A DNA stretch of 64,000 nt from Adineta vaga (lineage: Eukaryota; Rotifera). Shown piece by piece: positions 1 to 14,920 of this stretch (its first letter is position 1; every line of letters starts with the position of its first letter). Position numbers and translations under genes: made by a program. The stretch covers positions 11,470,001 to 11,534,000 of the forward strand of contig CP075495.1 in the NCBI GenBank assembly GCA_021613535.1. The letters are read 5' to 3'. The notes under the pieces are model-generated. The model was given only the letters and a program-made list of their open reading frames with translations. It did no database searches and was not told the DNA's origin.

Positions 1-1850
<1,850 letters not shown>

Positions 1851-2215
1851 ACTTTTCTTTTCTTCTATTAAAACAAAATAAATGATGATAATAATAATGC
1901 TTTGATGTAATCGCAGACATTCTGCAAATTTGTTTCAATGAATAAAAATTTTGAATTCAATATTTTTCTTGTTTATTCGAGAAAGAAAAAACAAGCAAAG
2001 AAATGAGAATACAAATATACATTGTGATTACACTCACGATAAATGATGCACTGTAGCGTATTTAAAGAAGCACACGTAGAAAAACAAAGAAAATGATTAC
2101 ACAAAAACAACAACAATAAACACAAAAAAAAAGAAAAATATATATATGGATAGAAGGAGAAACAAGACGAACATATTCTATGATATTAGATTATTTCAAT
2201 TCGTTATTAGAAAGT
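1851..2215. other. Convergent 3' UTR spacer between RBPJ and ARID4
   Basis: No coding potential seen. AT-rich. It holds AATAAA-like poly(A) signals for the plus-strand RBPJ transcript (AAATAAA near 1875 and AATAAA near 1940), then A-rich sequence that would be the 3' UTR of the minus-strand ARID4. Confidence 0.6.
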
Positions 2216-5200
2216 TTATGTACATGATGATGCTCCCAAAATCTCATTAGGTGTTGTTGTTTGTAGAACTAAATGAAAAATAAATGATTCAAATAAGAAG
2301 AAAAAAAGAATAGTTTTCAATATACTTGTTGCTGATGTTGTCGCTACAATTGGTTTTTGTTTTCGAACAAAACCTTTGCGTTGTTTTTCAATTTTTACTA
2401 GCGCACTTTTGAGATTAAAAAAGACTTTTTGACAATCACGCATACGATCTTTAAGATGTGTTATACGTTCATCACCAGTTAAAGTATTATCTAAAGAATA
2501 AAGAATTGATTTCGAAAAATTTTTCTATATTTTTTGCTTTTCGAAAAACTTACTCAGATCAAGAAAATTATAACGACTTGGTTGATGTTTAAACATATCT
2601 TTCAATTGTTGACGCATAGTTATATTAGACGGCGAATTGGAACGATAATCTTCGTTTTCATATTCTAAATTACAAAAGTTTTTTTTTCTTCTCATTTTAC
2701 TAATCAGAAGAAAAAATTGTCTTGAATATTTACCTGGTTGATTAGCAAATCTTTTCCCACCACGTCTTCCTGCAGTTCGATTACGTTTAACTATAAAATA
2801 CAAGAAGTTTGTTTTTTTCAAAAACAAAACTCTAATTGATTTTATTTACTTGTTGTATTGTCTGATGTTTGTTGTTCAGTAGAATTCGATCTTGTTGATG
2901 TTTGATCTATATTTGTACTATTATCTCCACTAAGATCCATATTGATGCCAGCACTATTATCCAATTTTGTTCTTTTCTTTGCTGATGTTGATGATTCTTT
3001 TGCATTATTTGGTTCACGCAATGAACGTCGTTTTTGTTGCCGTACTGATGCACGACGATTACCAGTTGCTGTTATTGGTGATGAAGTTAATATATTACCT
3101 GATTGTGTGATAGAATCAGCTAGAAGAGATGTTGTTGGTGGTATGAAAGGTGTTTGAGATATTTGATGAGAAATTGTAGAACTGTCGATGGTCTCTTCTT
3201 TCATATGAAATGGATATTGATGAGCATGTTCATGACTAAATAATCAAAAGGTTAAGAATGAAATGCTAACATAGACATTACTTACAGATCAGATATTGGT
3301 AGAAATGTTTCTTCGACTTGTTCCATTTTGATATCGGATATTGTATCATTCTAAAAGAATTTTGAATGTTATTATATCTTATATGAGAACATTCTTTGTA
3401 TTTAAATGAGTTGTTTTCGTAGTATTTTACAGAGATGTGTATCTATATTCAAGCAATTCAGCTACGAAAAGTTCAGGAGATTCAATAGCCGACTTGTCTA
3501 ACTCAAATTATTTCTAGTACTCATATTAGTACGAAAAGTGGAAGCGAAGTTTTTTATATGTAAAAAAAAGAAATAACTTACTTTAGTATTTGATGATGTT
3601 GCTCTCGATTGTCTTCGTTTCGGAATAATATTTTTAATATGATCATCGCCTCGTAGTGATGCAGATCCATTACCATTATCATCGTTTGTTTCAAATTCAT
3701 CAGGTGTCGAGAGAATATTCTCATTATTACCTATAGATATACTTCGTCGAATACTTGTTGTTTCATCTGTTGGTAATCGATTTGTATCGGATTGATTGGT
3801 GCGAATAGTAGATGAATATGATAAAGCATCATCTTCTGTAGAAGAAATTCTTTCAACATGATTCCAAACTAATAGAACAGAAAGATATTTTTTATTATAT
3901 AGAAGAAAAAACTAATAAAGAATAATGGATTACTTTCACTTTGTCCTTGACTGTTATCATCAATATCAGATTCTTCGGTTTTGTTTGTTTCAATAGATAT
4001 AGATTTGAAAGTTTTATGTGATGGATCATCATCAACTAATGTCGTTGATGAAGTAACATCCGTAAGTAGTGAATGAGTGACTTGTTGCGGATGATTTTGT
4101 TCATTTAAATTTGATGAATTCGTCAAATCAAGATGTTGTTGTCGTATTGTATTTATTTGACTAGTACGACGTGGACGTTGTTGAAATAATGTATTGGCAT
4201 TTGTTGAATCTTTACGTTCGATTACACGATCTAACTTAACCCATTCATCATGACTAAACAAATGAAAATAAATAGTTTTTATTTAATAAAAGACAAATAA
4301 AATTTCATACCGAGAATTCCATCCCGTATAATGAACAAATAATTCTTTCTTGTCATCATTCTTTTCAATACATCTTGCTGGATATTGTTTCGTTCCATGA
4401 TTACCCCATGTTACTAATAATATATCATTTATTGATATATCTTCGTATGTTAATTGAGTATTGCGATTTGCTGATATATTATCCATTGCCGTTGATTGAT
4501 CAGTACTACTAACAATGAGAGGTAGGAAATTTATTGATGAATTCTTTCGAAAGGATACGATAAAAATATACCTAAATGTTTCGATACTTTCTTGAGATGA
4601 TATTGAACGTCGGGCTCGTTTTGATGGCGATAATTGTTCTTCTGCTTCAGATATTGATGATGTAGTATAAACAGATTCATAATTTTCATCTGAATGTGAA
4701 CGTTTATTTGAGGTTGATGGAGGCATTTCATTTTCATTCGTTTCTTTCACATTTGCCGATGAAGATGAAACTATAAACGGAACTTCCGGTAATTTCACTT
4801 CTAGCAAAGAAAATTCTCATAAATTTTGTTTTATAAATTTCATTGTTGACATTTTACCTGGTGTTGTTTCACGCGGAGAACTCGTACTTTGTGCAGTGCT
4901 AAGTGATGTAGGAGCAGTTGTTGTATCAATGGTAGAAGAAACAACTGGTACCGGTGGCGGTGATGGTGATCGTGATGTAGGTGCAACAGATAATGGAGAT
5001 ACATCGCGTAGAATAGTTTTTTTAATCGATTCAGCAAATGTTTGACGAGTTGGTGATGGTACATGAGGTTTTGTTTGTGAGTCTGAATTTGCTAAAATGA
5101 ATTATATCCATAAATATAGATTTTATCTTAGACTAATATAAATCAAACGAAGATAGAATAATTTACTTACATTTATTTGTTGATGTATTGTCTTGAATTT

Positions 5201-8200
5201 TAGGTATCTTACTAGCACCTTCTTTTGGTACTTGTTTCTTCGGTATTTTATCCAATGGAGTCGCTGGTTTCTTTCTAAATTATGCAGAGAAAAATGAAGA
5301 GATTTCTTATTGTTTATATTGGCTTACGTCGAATCATTGTTCGATGATATTTTTGGAATTTTCATTGTTGATGCAGCTGATATTGGTTTAATGATACTTT
5401 CTTCTTGACTAGTTAGTTTCGACTTTTTAACAGGTGTTGAAGCTGATCGTTCTTGTGAAACAGTTTTGGTAGAGGAAGTATTGCATTTTGTTGATTTAAC
5501 TTGTCGAGAATCAATTGCTGTTGATGATGATGAAGTTGGTTTTGAAAGTCCTGATCGATCCTTATTATTGTTATTCGTATTCGTTGATGTTTGTGATTGA
5601 CTTGTTTTCGGTTTGAATGGTAATATTGATGATGGTGTTTTATTGCTTGGCGTTGTCGTACTTGATTTATTCGATTCATGGGATGATGATGATTGTTTTT
5701 GTTGTTGAGATGTTTTTGTTATTTGAGAAGATTTAGGCGGTGCAATGACAGGTTTTTTAGTTATTGGTGACGAAATTGTTTTGGGTTCAGTTTTAATTGG
5801 AACAGATTTTGTTTCGGGTACTTTCTTCTTTTCATCTTTATTTGACAAGGTCAGATTCGTTTTCTTAACTGATTGAACTGCAGATGAACTGCTTGATTGA
5901 CTTTTTGGTTTTGCAATCGGTATTGTTATTGTTAATTTTGATTGTTTATTGTCATTGTTTGATGATGATGATGATGAAATTGGTTTGGTATTGGTAGAAA
6001 TTTTCTTTACATCAGTTTTTGTTGAAGTCGACGATGATGTTGACGGAGGATTTATCTTTTTCGGAATATTTGATGAGGATATGGTTGATTTTTTTGTTGG
6101 CGTTTGTGGAGGAGTAGCTTTTGCTTTCGATTTCTTATAATGCGATGATGACGAACGACTTGATTCATCATCAGATGTTTCACTTTCTGATTCACTTTTC
6201 GAATCAGATGTACTTGATGAGAGAACATTAGAAGGTTTACTTTTATTTTGACCCTTTCGATTTGATATTGCCGATGACTTAGATGCGGCTTTTTTTGCTG
6301 AAGAAGTTGCTTTCGAATCAACAGATGCTCGAGATTCATTACTCTTACGAGACTAAATGGAAAATACGGAAAAAATATATGTTAAATGATTCGATCGTTT
6401 GTTTTATCGATAACATACTCTTTGTTTAACAGATGCTGGTGATTGTTTTGATTTTGTTGGTTTCTTTTGATTCTTTTCTTCTTCATGTTGCTGTTGTTGT
6501 CGTGCTCGTATTAAACTTCGTCGAGAATCACTACCCAAACTAGTACGACCACCCAAATAAGCACTTGGTGCATTCATTGAACCTAGTTTCTTCGAAAGGT
6601 CCTCATATGCAAACAGATATCTAAAGAATAATACAATTGACATAGTTATTTTGAGAATCGTTCACTCTTTACTTTCGATATGCTTGTCCAATTGATCGAC
6701 CATTTTCCGATGAAACTTCATCGGGTAAACCCATTTTAATATGAATCATTTCCCATTGATCATTTTTTGTTACCTAAAACAATACATCTCCTTACTTTTT
6801 TACTTTTTTGGGAAAAAAGTCAATAAACAAACCTTATTATAACCACCAAACATACGAACAAGTTTAAATAGACGATGAAGATCAAGATCATAATTTTGAA
6901 CTTTAGGAATATTGTTTATTGGTGTTCCTGAAAAGAAAATCATATATATGTATATATGTATATATAAATGAATACGTTCTCTGTTCAAAATTAAAGTTTT
7001 TTTTGTATTAATTTAATGCAGTTTGATCTTTATCTGTTAAATGATTGATTAACAACGTTAGATCATTTCAAAACAAAGTGTAACATGCTGAGAAGCTCAC
7101 AATCATAGATATTACTTAAATGATTTATCAGAAAAGAAAGAAAGAATGAATACTGACTAAGATAATTTGTCAAACTGTTCAACTAAATATATAGGTCAGT
7201 CGGAATCTTATAAGATTTTCAATAATCTTTCTTCTTATGTTTTATTTCTTTACTTTACCTCGATCATCCATAAATGCGAATAATTGTGCAACAAATGAAT
7301 CTTTTTCTTCAGTTGTTTCTTCATCAATATCATCGTCTTCATCATCTGATTCACTTGAGCTTGTTTCACTTTCACTACTATCTTCATCGTCACTTTGACT
7401 ATTTTTATTATCAGACTTTTGTTGTTTTCGTTTCTTCTTTTGCCAAACAGCTGGAATATGATTATATTTAATAAATTTTTCACATGCCTGTGTTGCTTGT
7501 TTCGATGTTGAACGACATAAAGCTTGTATATCTTGATTATTTTGATAAGGTTGAACATCATCACGTGTATGAACAATATATTCTCTTCCATCAACAAAAC
7601 TTCTTACCCACATATAATCAGCTAATGCTTTACGTTTAAGTACTAATGCTGGAAAAACAGGTTGATCATTATTGCCCTGTCGTTTAATTGCAACAATAGA
7701 CGATATGTCATTCATATTCGTATTTGTTGTATCTGTTGATGCTGTAGCTGTTGTTGATGATGATGATGGTGGTGGCGGTGATGTAGATGTTGCTGGTGTC
7801 GATGTTGTTGTTGTTGTCGGAATTTCTTCGAGAATTTTCTGTTGTCCATATTGATTTTGATATAAACGAATACCTTGTAAACATAATGATGAACGTCTTA
7901 AAGATTTTTCATCTCCATCGTTGAAAACAACAGTGTAGATACTATTGTCAATGATTTGTTTAATAGTAGCTTGTTTTTCATCCGGATTTGTCGGATTGAT
8001 AAATGCTGCTAGACCAGTACGTGAATAGTGATGATGAGAATTTGAATCATTCGATTGACGACGATTTGATGAATTTAAACGTATCGTTACTGTACTACCA
8101 ATACGCAATGAAGCTGAATGAACTATTTGTTCTTCTGATATGGTTATTGTATCACCACTATCGACTAATGTTACTTTTAATTTAACTTGTTTTTCAATGG

Positions 8201-8461
8201 CTTTCACTTGTGCTAAATTGAAGGAAAAAAATAGCAAGCATGAGGTTTTTGTTCTCATTGTAGATTGAAAATAAATTTACCTGAACAAAATGCTCCACGA
8301 TATTTCGCACTAACTGAACATCCAATTGGAAGATAAGCTAATTCAGTTGTTGGATTATGTGATGATGATGAACTTGTGTTAATATCATTCTTGGTTGTCT
8401 CATCGGTTTGCATGGATGGAGGCGGTGAGGATAATGCACGACTATCTCTGTCACCGTGCAT
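2216..8461 (-). CDS. ARID4: ARID4-family chromatin protein (Tudor, ARID, chromo-barrel)
   Basis: Homologue of ARID4A/B (RBBP1), a Sin3/HDAC co-repressor subunit that reads chromatin. Exons in transcript order: 8461-8281, 8212-7259, 6927-6833, 6773-6673, 6620-6419, 6352-5328, 5274-5171, 5091-4858, 4800-4572, 4508-4311, 4253-3934, 3868-3582, 3350-3286, 3235-2850, 2790-2734, 2664-2554, 2490-2326, 2268-2216. This gives 1588 residues with every junction in phase. The N-terminal Tudor region (about 40-140) has SVSAKYRGAFCS and YTVVFNDGDEKSLRRSSLCL. A second Tudor/PWWP-like region lies near 235-300, and an acidic Ser-rich stretch precedes the ARID (about 360-455: FMDDRGTPINN, LFKLVRMFGGYNKV, AYRKYLFAYEDL). 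A long Ser/Lys/Pro-rich low-complexity region spans 455-1040. The chromo-barrel (about 1060-1120) has ARCIEKND and VHYTGWNSRHDEW. The conserved C-terminal helical segment has TLTGDERI. I saw no LxCxE Rb-binding motif. The start is the ATG at 8461; an upstream acceptor-like TTTTTTAG may mark a 5' UTR intron. Confidence 0.93.
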
Positions 8462-9101
8462 TCAGATAAACATAAACTCTAAAAAAGAATAAAATAAAAT
8501 ATGATGGAAAGTTATTTTTTTCTTATGAACTTTTCGATTAATTGATAGATTTAAGTAAACAATGAATGTTTCATTTGTAATCTAGTTTAACTTACTTCTT
8601 GACTGTTGAGCTAAACAATAAGACTCTATTTTGATCGATAGAAATAAAATGAAGTAAGGGAAAGAGAGAGAGAGATAGAGAAGAGAAGACAGAAGAAAAG
8701 AGAAAAAAACAATAACCATTACAAGCGACAAGTATAAAAAGAATGGAAAGAAAATTTAGTATATCATTGGATGGCTAATGAAACGTATGATAACCATCTT
8801 CGATAGATGGCAGTTGTTTAATATGTTTTATCCAGTGTCTGTATAAAAGCTGTTGAACGCTAGTTTTCGAACAAAAAATAAATGAATCAATTTTTTTGTC
8901 AATGTCATTTGAAACATATGTTGGTAATACGACCTGATCGATTTTATAGACGCGCCTAATATTCGATTTTTGGTCAAAGATTTTTCTTTTAAGAAAAATT
9001 ACTTATGTTTGTTTTATTCATTTCCGATTGAAATTTTTTATTTGATATCAATTATTGATGAATATTTTCTTTTCATTAGTTATAAATAGCGGTGGTTAAA
9101 A
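8462..9101. promoter_or_regulatory. Divergent intergenic region (ARID4 / orphan tail-anchored gene)
   Basis: This 640-bp gap separates the two divergent start codons, so it must hold both 5' UTRs and promoters. It contains a purine tract of GA repeats near 8658-8700. No convincing TATA box or other core element was identified, and no coding potential was seen. Confidence 0.5.
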
Positions 9102-10408
9102 ATGGTATTCACTGCTCCTGCTGTTCAATATTCAGCATTAGCTACACGACCACCACAACTAAGATTATCGAAAAGTCAACAATATATTAAGTATACAACT
9201 AATACTCGATTCAAATTCAATCGTATATTAAGAAAATTATTCTTCAATGATCCTCAGGGTGAATCTATTCATCTGTCTGAAAACATTTCGTGTATATCTA
9301 GAACTATAGACAATGAAAACATTAATAATACTTCGCTAATAAATGAAAATCCTAATAATAACAATAGTGAACATCTTGAGGGTGTTACACAAGACTTGAT
9401 TAGATCTATGCCATCTTTAAATGAATCTTCAGAACGATTACCATTTACCGAACCTTATTTGTTAATACCAACCAAAGATGAAAAACTTCCTCATTTACAA
9501 CTATCGACTTTTCAAAAACATTGTATTCATCAAAAAAAGAACATAGACGATGAACAATGCGGCACACAAAATTTTGTAAGATATATTTAAAACGATAAAG
9601 AATTATTCATTTTACTTATATAAGAGTGAGATAGATTACCAGGAAGTATTGTATCTGATGATTATTCCTCGGAGACAATGTATTTGACACTCTCCTTCCC
9701 TATCAATTAAAAGTTAAACAGTCTAATACTAATTAGAGATTACGTATAGAAATGTCTCCTCTGATCATAGCAAACAGAAATACTAAAAGATCTCGTCAGG
9801 AAGAACTATAATTGACTTTATTTCAATTCTAGATTGATCGACCACATCAGCTAAAATTCGATCAAAAACTACCGATGTCTACTCCAATATCATCTGCTTC
9901 TACATCAATTGAAGATTGTATTGGATTACAATATGCTTGTCGAAAAACTTCCCTTACAAATAGTCATATTCTTCGATCATCACATGTCCAACAACAATCA
10001 ACACATCTTCGACGTTTACATAGTAAATCAAAAGTACGATCGAATTCAAATTTCTATAAAACTTTTTCTAATGCACCACGAAAGAAATCTTTGACATCAT
10101 CAATTGCTCATCGAATCGAATTACTTAAACAAGCCATGGAAAATAATGAACTTGAAGTTCATCAACAAAAATTAGTGAAAAACTCTACTTTGAAATTATC
10201 ATCATCTACTTCACCAATTAATATTATTAATAAACAAACACAAACAAATACTTCACAATCTCAACTTTCAGAAATTCATTATATTCATCATCATCATATT
10301 CATTCATCTTCAATGTTATCTTTCGAATGGCGAACATATTTATCCGTTATTGGAACAATCATTCTTCTTATTCTTCTTTTCATGCAATTCATAACAATTC
10401 ATTTTTAA
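9102..10408 (+). CDS. Unrecognised tail-anchored membrane protein
   Basis: Two exons, 9102-9575 and 9833-10408, joined in phase 0 across a 257-nt GT-AG intron, give 349 residues. I do not recognise the family. The N-terminal 60 residues are basic with an amphipathic look (FKFNRILRKLFF). The middle is Asn/Ser-rich and low complexity, followed by a basic segment and a predicted helix (IELLKQAMENNELEVHQQK). The extreme C-terminus is one hydrophobic helix of about 20 residues (YLSVIGTIILLILLFMQF) ending a few residues before the stop. There is no signal peptide. This is the layout of a tail-anchored ER or mitochondrial outer-membrane protein; cytosolic exposure of the N-terminus is inferred. It does not end in a KASH-type PPPx motif. 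The gene is divergent from ARID4 and convergent with LONRF, whose stop lies 219 bp away. Confidence 0.7.
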
Positions 10409-10627
10409 AAGAAATATTGAATTATTTTGTCACAATAAAATATAGATATGTATGTATTTGGTTATGTTTTTATCGAAATTTTAATACATATCACAATAAT
10501 TGAATAAGAAAAATATTATGAAAGAAAAATCAACATGTTTATTTTTAGTCTGTTCTTTTGCTGTTAAAAATAAGAAATAAAACACCGGGGTTTCTAGTAT
10601 CCAAATTACTATAAAAGCAGAGGTCTA

Positions 10628-13600
10628 TTACTCTTGATTCGTTGAAACAATTGCTTGTGTTTGTTGTTGATTCAATTGAAAATTAATCGTATCGTTGATC
10701 ATTTGTAAACGAATCCTTAATGATCGAGAAGCAAGCGCAGTATATTGAAGAACTGATTCAATTGGTAATAAATTTAACATAATCCACGTCCATTTAGGTC
10801 CATCAACTAAAAAAACGATAGAAATATTATCACGAAAATTTTTATTGTTTTACATCTACCACGCATGTATGTACTCGTTTCTTTTATAAAAGAAAGCTAT
10901 GTATGTCTTATATGTTTGACATAGAAATTGTTTTTTTTTGTGAAAACTATATCGTATACTATTCAGTTATTTCTAACATTGATCTTTTGACAACTCGAAA
11001 TTCTAACCTGAATTTTGTTCTAAATCATCACATGGTGGATATTCTTCAAATTGTTGTGATATCACATATTTCATATGTGTATCAAGTTGATCAAACCATT
11101 GACGAACACAATTATATGTATCTCGATTAAGTTGAAATAAATCTAATCATTTTCAAAACAAAACAAAACAAAATGAATCTTAATCAATTTTCACTGCAAA
11201 ACTAAAGCATACCATCAAATTCATGTTGTTCAACAGGATAATCGTGAATCAATTCTACTTTAGCTGTATTATAACCATCTCTTGTTCCACGTTCAAGTAC
11301 ACGAAAACGACGTTGTCCAATTGTATCAACAACCGAACGACCATCAGGTGTATACACAAGACCACGAATATATAATAATGTTCCATAATCAGCAAATGTA
11401 CTATAGAGAATAGAATGATACTTATTAAAATGAGATTAATAGTTTCTTACCTTGTATGTTCATCATATGTACACATTCCAAATGTACGTGATTCTGTTTC
11501 AATAGTTCGTCGCATCATCAATCGATAACGTGGTTCAAATACATGTAATGGACATGTACAAAAAGGTAATGTTAGAACACATACAAATATTGGTATTTCA
11601 GTAATAATTGATTCAGTTTGGTTGATTATTGATCGTGGAATTTCAGCACTAAAATCGAAGATTAATGAATTGAATCAAAGAGAAATCTTTCTAATATCAA
11701 ACAATTTACCCTCGAACATTCTCTTGTTCATAGATTTGTTGTCGTTCATTGTATTCAGTTGGAAAATATGTTTCAATTAATTTTGAAATAGTTTCAGTTT
11801 GATTCACATATGAATGTATTAACAAAGGAAAAAACTAGAGCAAATAAATTATCAAAATAAACTTTCATTGAATAGAATCATAGTTACATCTTCCAATGAA
11901 CTTTTACATATTGGACACTGAGATTGAGTATTGTCTACAGAACGAATAAGGCATTCACGACAAAATACATGTCCACATGGAGTTGTAATTGGTATCCATA
12001 ATAAACTAAACAGAATAATTAGAAGAAAAAAACATAATTTTGTAATATAATTGAAAATATTTATCTTACTTAACACATATTGAACATTCAAAATCTCTTG
12101 CATAGAAATTTTTATAATCAAATTGTGAACAAAAACATGCCTCTGATAATTCTAGAAGATTCTTTTGTGAAAAGATGAATAAACCGAAATTAACTTACGA
12201 GTCGATTTACACATAGTAATTGTAGAATGTTCTGTTGCTAAAAGGAAGAATCAAATTAATTCATCTATAATCGAATATATAGAAATCGTTGTCTTTTCAG
12301 ACATTTCGGATTAGATAGTTCTCTGTTTGTTATTACTTACATAGCATTGTGAGGGTGTCTGAATTTCAACAATCAATTTAATTACAAAAACAATCGGTGA
12401 CATCAATAGAATACCTAATGAAAATTTATTTTTCATTTCAGAGGATTTTATCATGTAGTGATTTAATCTTTTAAACTATCTAATAAGTTTTTGTCAGGAA
12501 ATCACTTTTTTTTTCTCAACTATGTCTTATCACGATCAAAATAGTTTAGTAAAAACATTTTCTACTTATTCAACCGTAATTTATCTTACATATTACGCAT
12601 TTGTTTTAAATTCATGCAAACACTTGATTCTTACCGGAAGTAGTTGCTTCGATATTTTCATCATTAGATGATGAAGTTATATTAGCATATTCTTGTTCTA
12701 TCATTATGTCAGTGTGATTATCATTATCATCAGCATGTAATACAGCATGTAGATGCTTGAAGAGAAGTATATAATTAACGATGAAAAATTCTTTCGTAAA
12801 CTTACTCGAGCCATTATCTGTTTTCCAATTGAATCATCAGGATCAATGGCAAGTGCCTTCATTGATGATCGAAGAGCAGCAGTAAAATATTTCTTTTCAA
12901 ATAAGATTTCACTTTGAGAGAGATATCCCTAGAAAAAATAAAAATTTTTCTTCGTTTTTTTTTTCGTATGAAATTTCGAGAAAGATTATTCTTACTTTTG
13001 CCCATTGAGGTTTCAATGATACCACGCGGTTAGCATCTAAAAGAGCTTGATGAAAGTCTTTCAAAGCTGCATATGCTTTTGCACGATGATATAATGCCAA
13101 ATGATCATTATTACCTTTAATAAATGTTCGAAAAAGAAGTCAATGTTACAAAAGAAGATTTTCTTATTTTTTCTTACATTGATCAATAATATGTGTATAA
13201 ATATCGATTGCTTTTTGATAATTATCATTGGAGAATTCTGTTTGTCCTTTATAACATGAACGAATCATATCATATTTTGCTTTAAATGTTTCTGATCGAT
13301 CAAATAATTGTTGAAGAAAACGATTTTTCTTAAAAGATTTTTCTCGAGCATAAACTATTGATGATTTTACTTGTTCTTGAATATTATCTGGACATCGTGG
13401 ACAATTTGTTGTCATTGAAAATTCTTCATTTTGTATACAGTGATCACAGAATGTATGTCCACAATAGAATGTTATTGGATCATAGATTAAATTTTGACAA
13501 AATAAACAAATTAATGGGCAATGTTCAGTATTGGATGATATACGCGGTGTTACGGACATTTGTTGTATAGCTATTTGTTGACAAATCGGTTCAAGTTCAG

Positions 13601-13781
13601 TGATTGTATAGGATGAAAAACGTGATCCAGATCGTTTTAGATCATTTACTATTTGATAAATGGGATCAATCGAGGGTGAATTGATCGTTGTATGATGACG
13701 TAATTTTTGTTGTTTTCGTTTTATTCGTCGACGAGTCAACCGAGTCTTTCTTACTGTGGAATAATTGTGTACAGGAAACAT
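10628..13781 (-). CDS. LONRF: LONRF-type RING / TPR / LON-substrate-binding E3 ligase
   Basis: Predicted ubiquitin E3 ligase of the LONRF1/2/3 family. Exons: 13781-13178, 13114-12996, 12928-12806, 12755-12635, 12358-12341, 12237-12199, 12151-12070, 12005-11888, 11834-11710, 11648-11451, 11400-11213, 11142-11008, 10806-10628; 682 residues, all phases consistent. RING 1 is at about 90-130 (CLFCQNL, CGHTFCDHC, CPRC). TPR-like repeats follow at about 170-290 (ALYHRAKAYAALKDF). RING 2 is at about 362-402 (FECSICV, TTPCGHVFCRECL, CPICKSSL). The LON N-terminal-type domain runs from about 430 to 650 (PLHVFEPRYRLMMRR, FGMCTYDE). The order RING-TPR-RING-LON is the LONRF architecture. Exon 5 is an 18-nt microexon in the linker before RING 2. 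The ATG at 13781 opens the long first exon. A role in ubiquitin ligation is inferred from the family. Confidence 0.93.
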
Positions 13782-14920
13782 AATTGTGTAAGCTGATATA
13801 GAAAAGACATTCGATCAAAAATAGTTGTATCTACTCAAATGATAGAAAACCTTCTCTGTTTTCACTTGCACAGTGTTCTTAATATGGGTTTACACAACTT
13901 TTACATAGAACAAACGGTTACGTGAGCATTGCCTGTTCGCTCGTTCTTCAAATCGTTGATTTTTCTCGTCCTTCTCGTTCTTTATTTTGTTTTGTTCTGT
14001 TTGCTTTTCCTTTTCCTTCTGTTTTCCTTCGACTGATTACAACATCACGAGTGTTATATAACAGACAGACTTATGTAACTGAGTTCACTGAAAACTTTTA
14101 GCATCGTTATAACCTTTCTTTATTACGAGAAATTTTTCATAAAACTTGGAAGAAAAACTAAGTATCTTGTTTCCGCCATTCTTAAATATTCTTGTCATAC
14201 CTTTGTATACCAAGAGTATCTTTGCTCGCATTCATCTATTTTTACAAAGGGAGAGGGAATAGCAAAGTACCCAATAAGTAATGAATACAAAATTTTTGTC
14301 ACAATATGAAGTATGATATAACTAAAAGTACGTGGGGAAACATGTTGCAATGATTATCAAGAAAATTTCATCAACAAAAGTATTATATAATCAGTTATAT
14401 TACGCGCCTTTTTTTTCAAATACTTTGTTCCTATTACCTTGAAAGGAAGAAAAAAAACACCTATAAACTAACAAACCAATGATAAGGTTATATAAAAAGT
14501 ATTCTAATTATACGTGTTCTTTTATACTTTAAGAGCATATTATGAAACAGTTGATTGATGAAAGTCAACTTACTTTTATTATTGAGAAGAAATCAATAAC
14601 CTTGAATAAAATCAAATGAATTGTTTATAGGAAAAAAATCATTTATGTTGATTGAAATAAAAATATCGTTGGTTCATATCTGAAAAACAAAGAATGATCA
14701 GCTGTGGGCTTATCTAACAAAATGAAAAAGATTTTCGTTGAATAAATGAACACAAAAACAAAGCACACATTCAATTTCTTTTCACTAATACAAGAAAAGA
14801 AAAACAAATTGAACAAATTAGATATTAAGAACAACGGCATAGAGATGTACACACATATATGAAACAGAAGAAGAATTTGTTCGTTTATTTTCACAGCACC
14901 GTATCTTCACGGGTTATTAT
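13782..14920. other. Intergenic region upstream of LONRF
   Basis: This 1139-bp spacer lies between the LONRF start and the ARAP stop, both genes being on the minus strand. It should contain the LONRF promoter/5' UTR (near 13782-14100) and the ARAP 3' UTR (just below 14920). It is AT-rich with pyrimidine tracts near 13970-14030. I found no conserved coding exon. Confidence 0.5.

Noticed and set aside
7274-7854. Plus-strand frames over the ARID4 second exon (Leu/His- and Asp/Gly/Val-rich)
   Set aside because: Antisense shadows of Ser/Glu-rich and Thr/Pro-rich ARID4 coding sequence.
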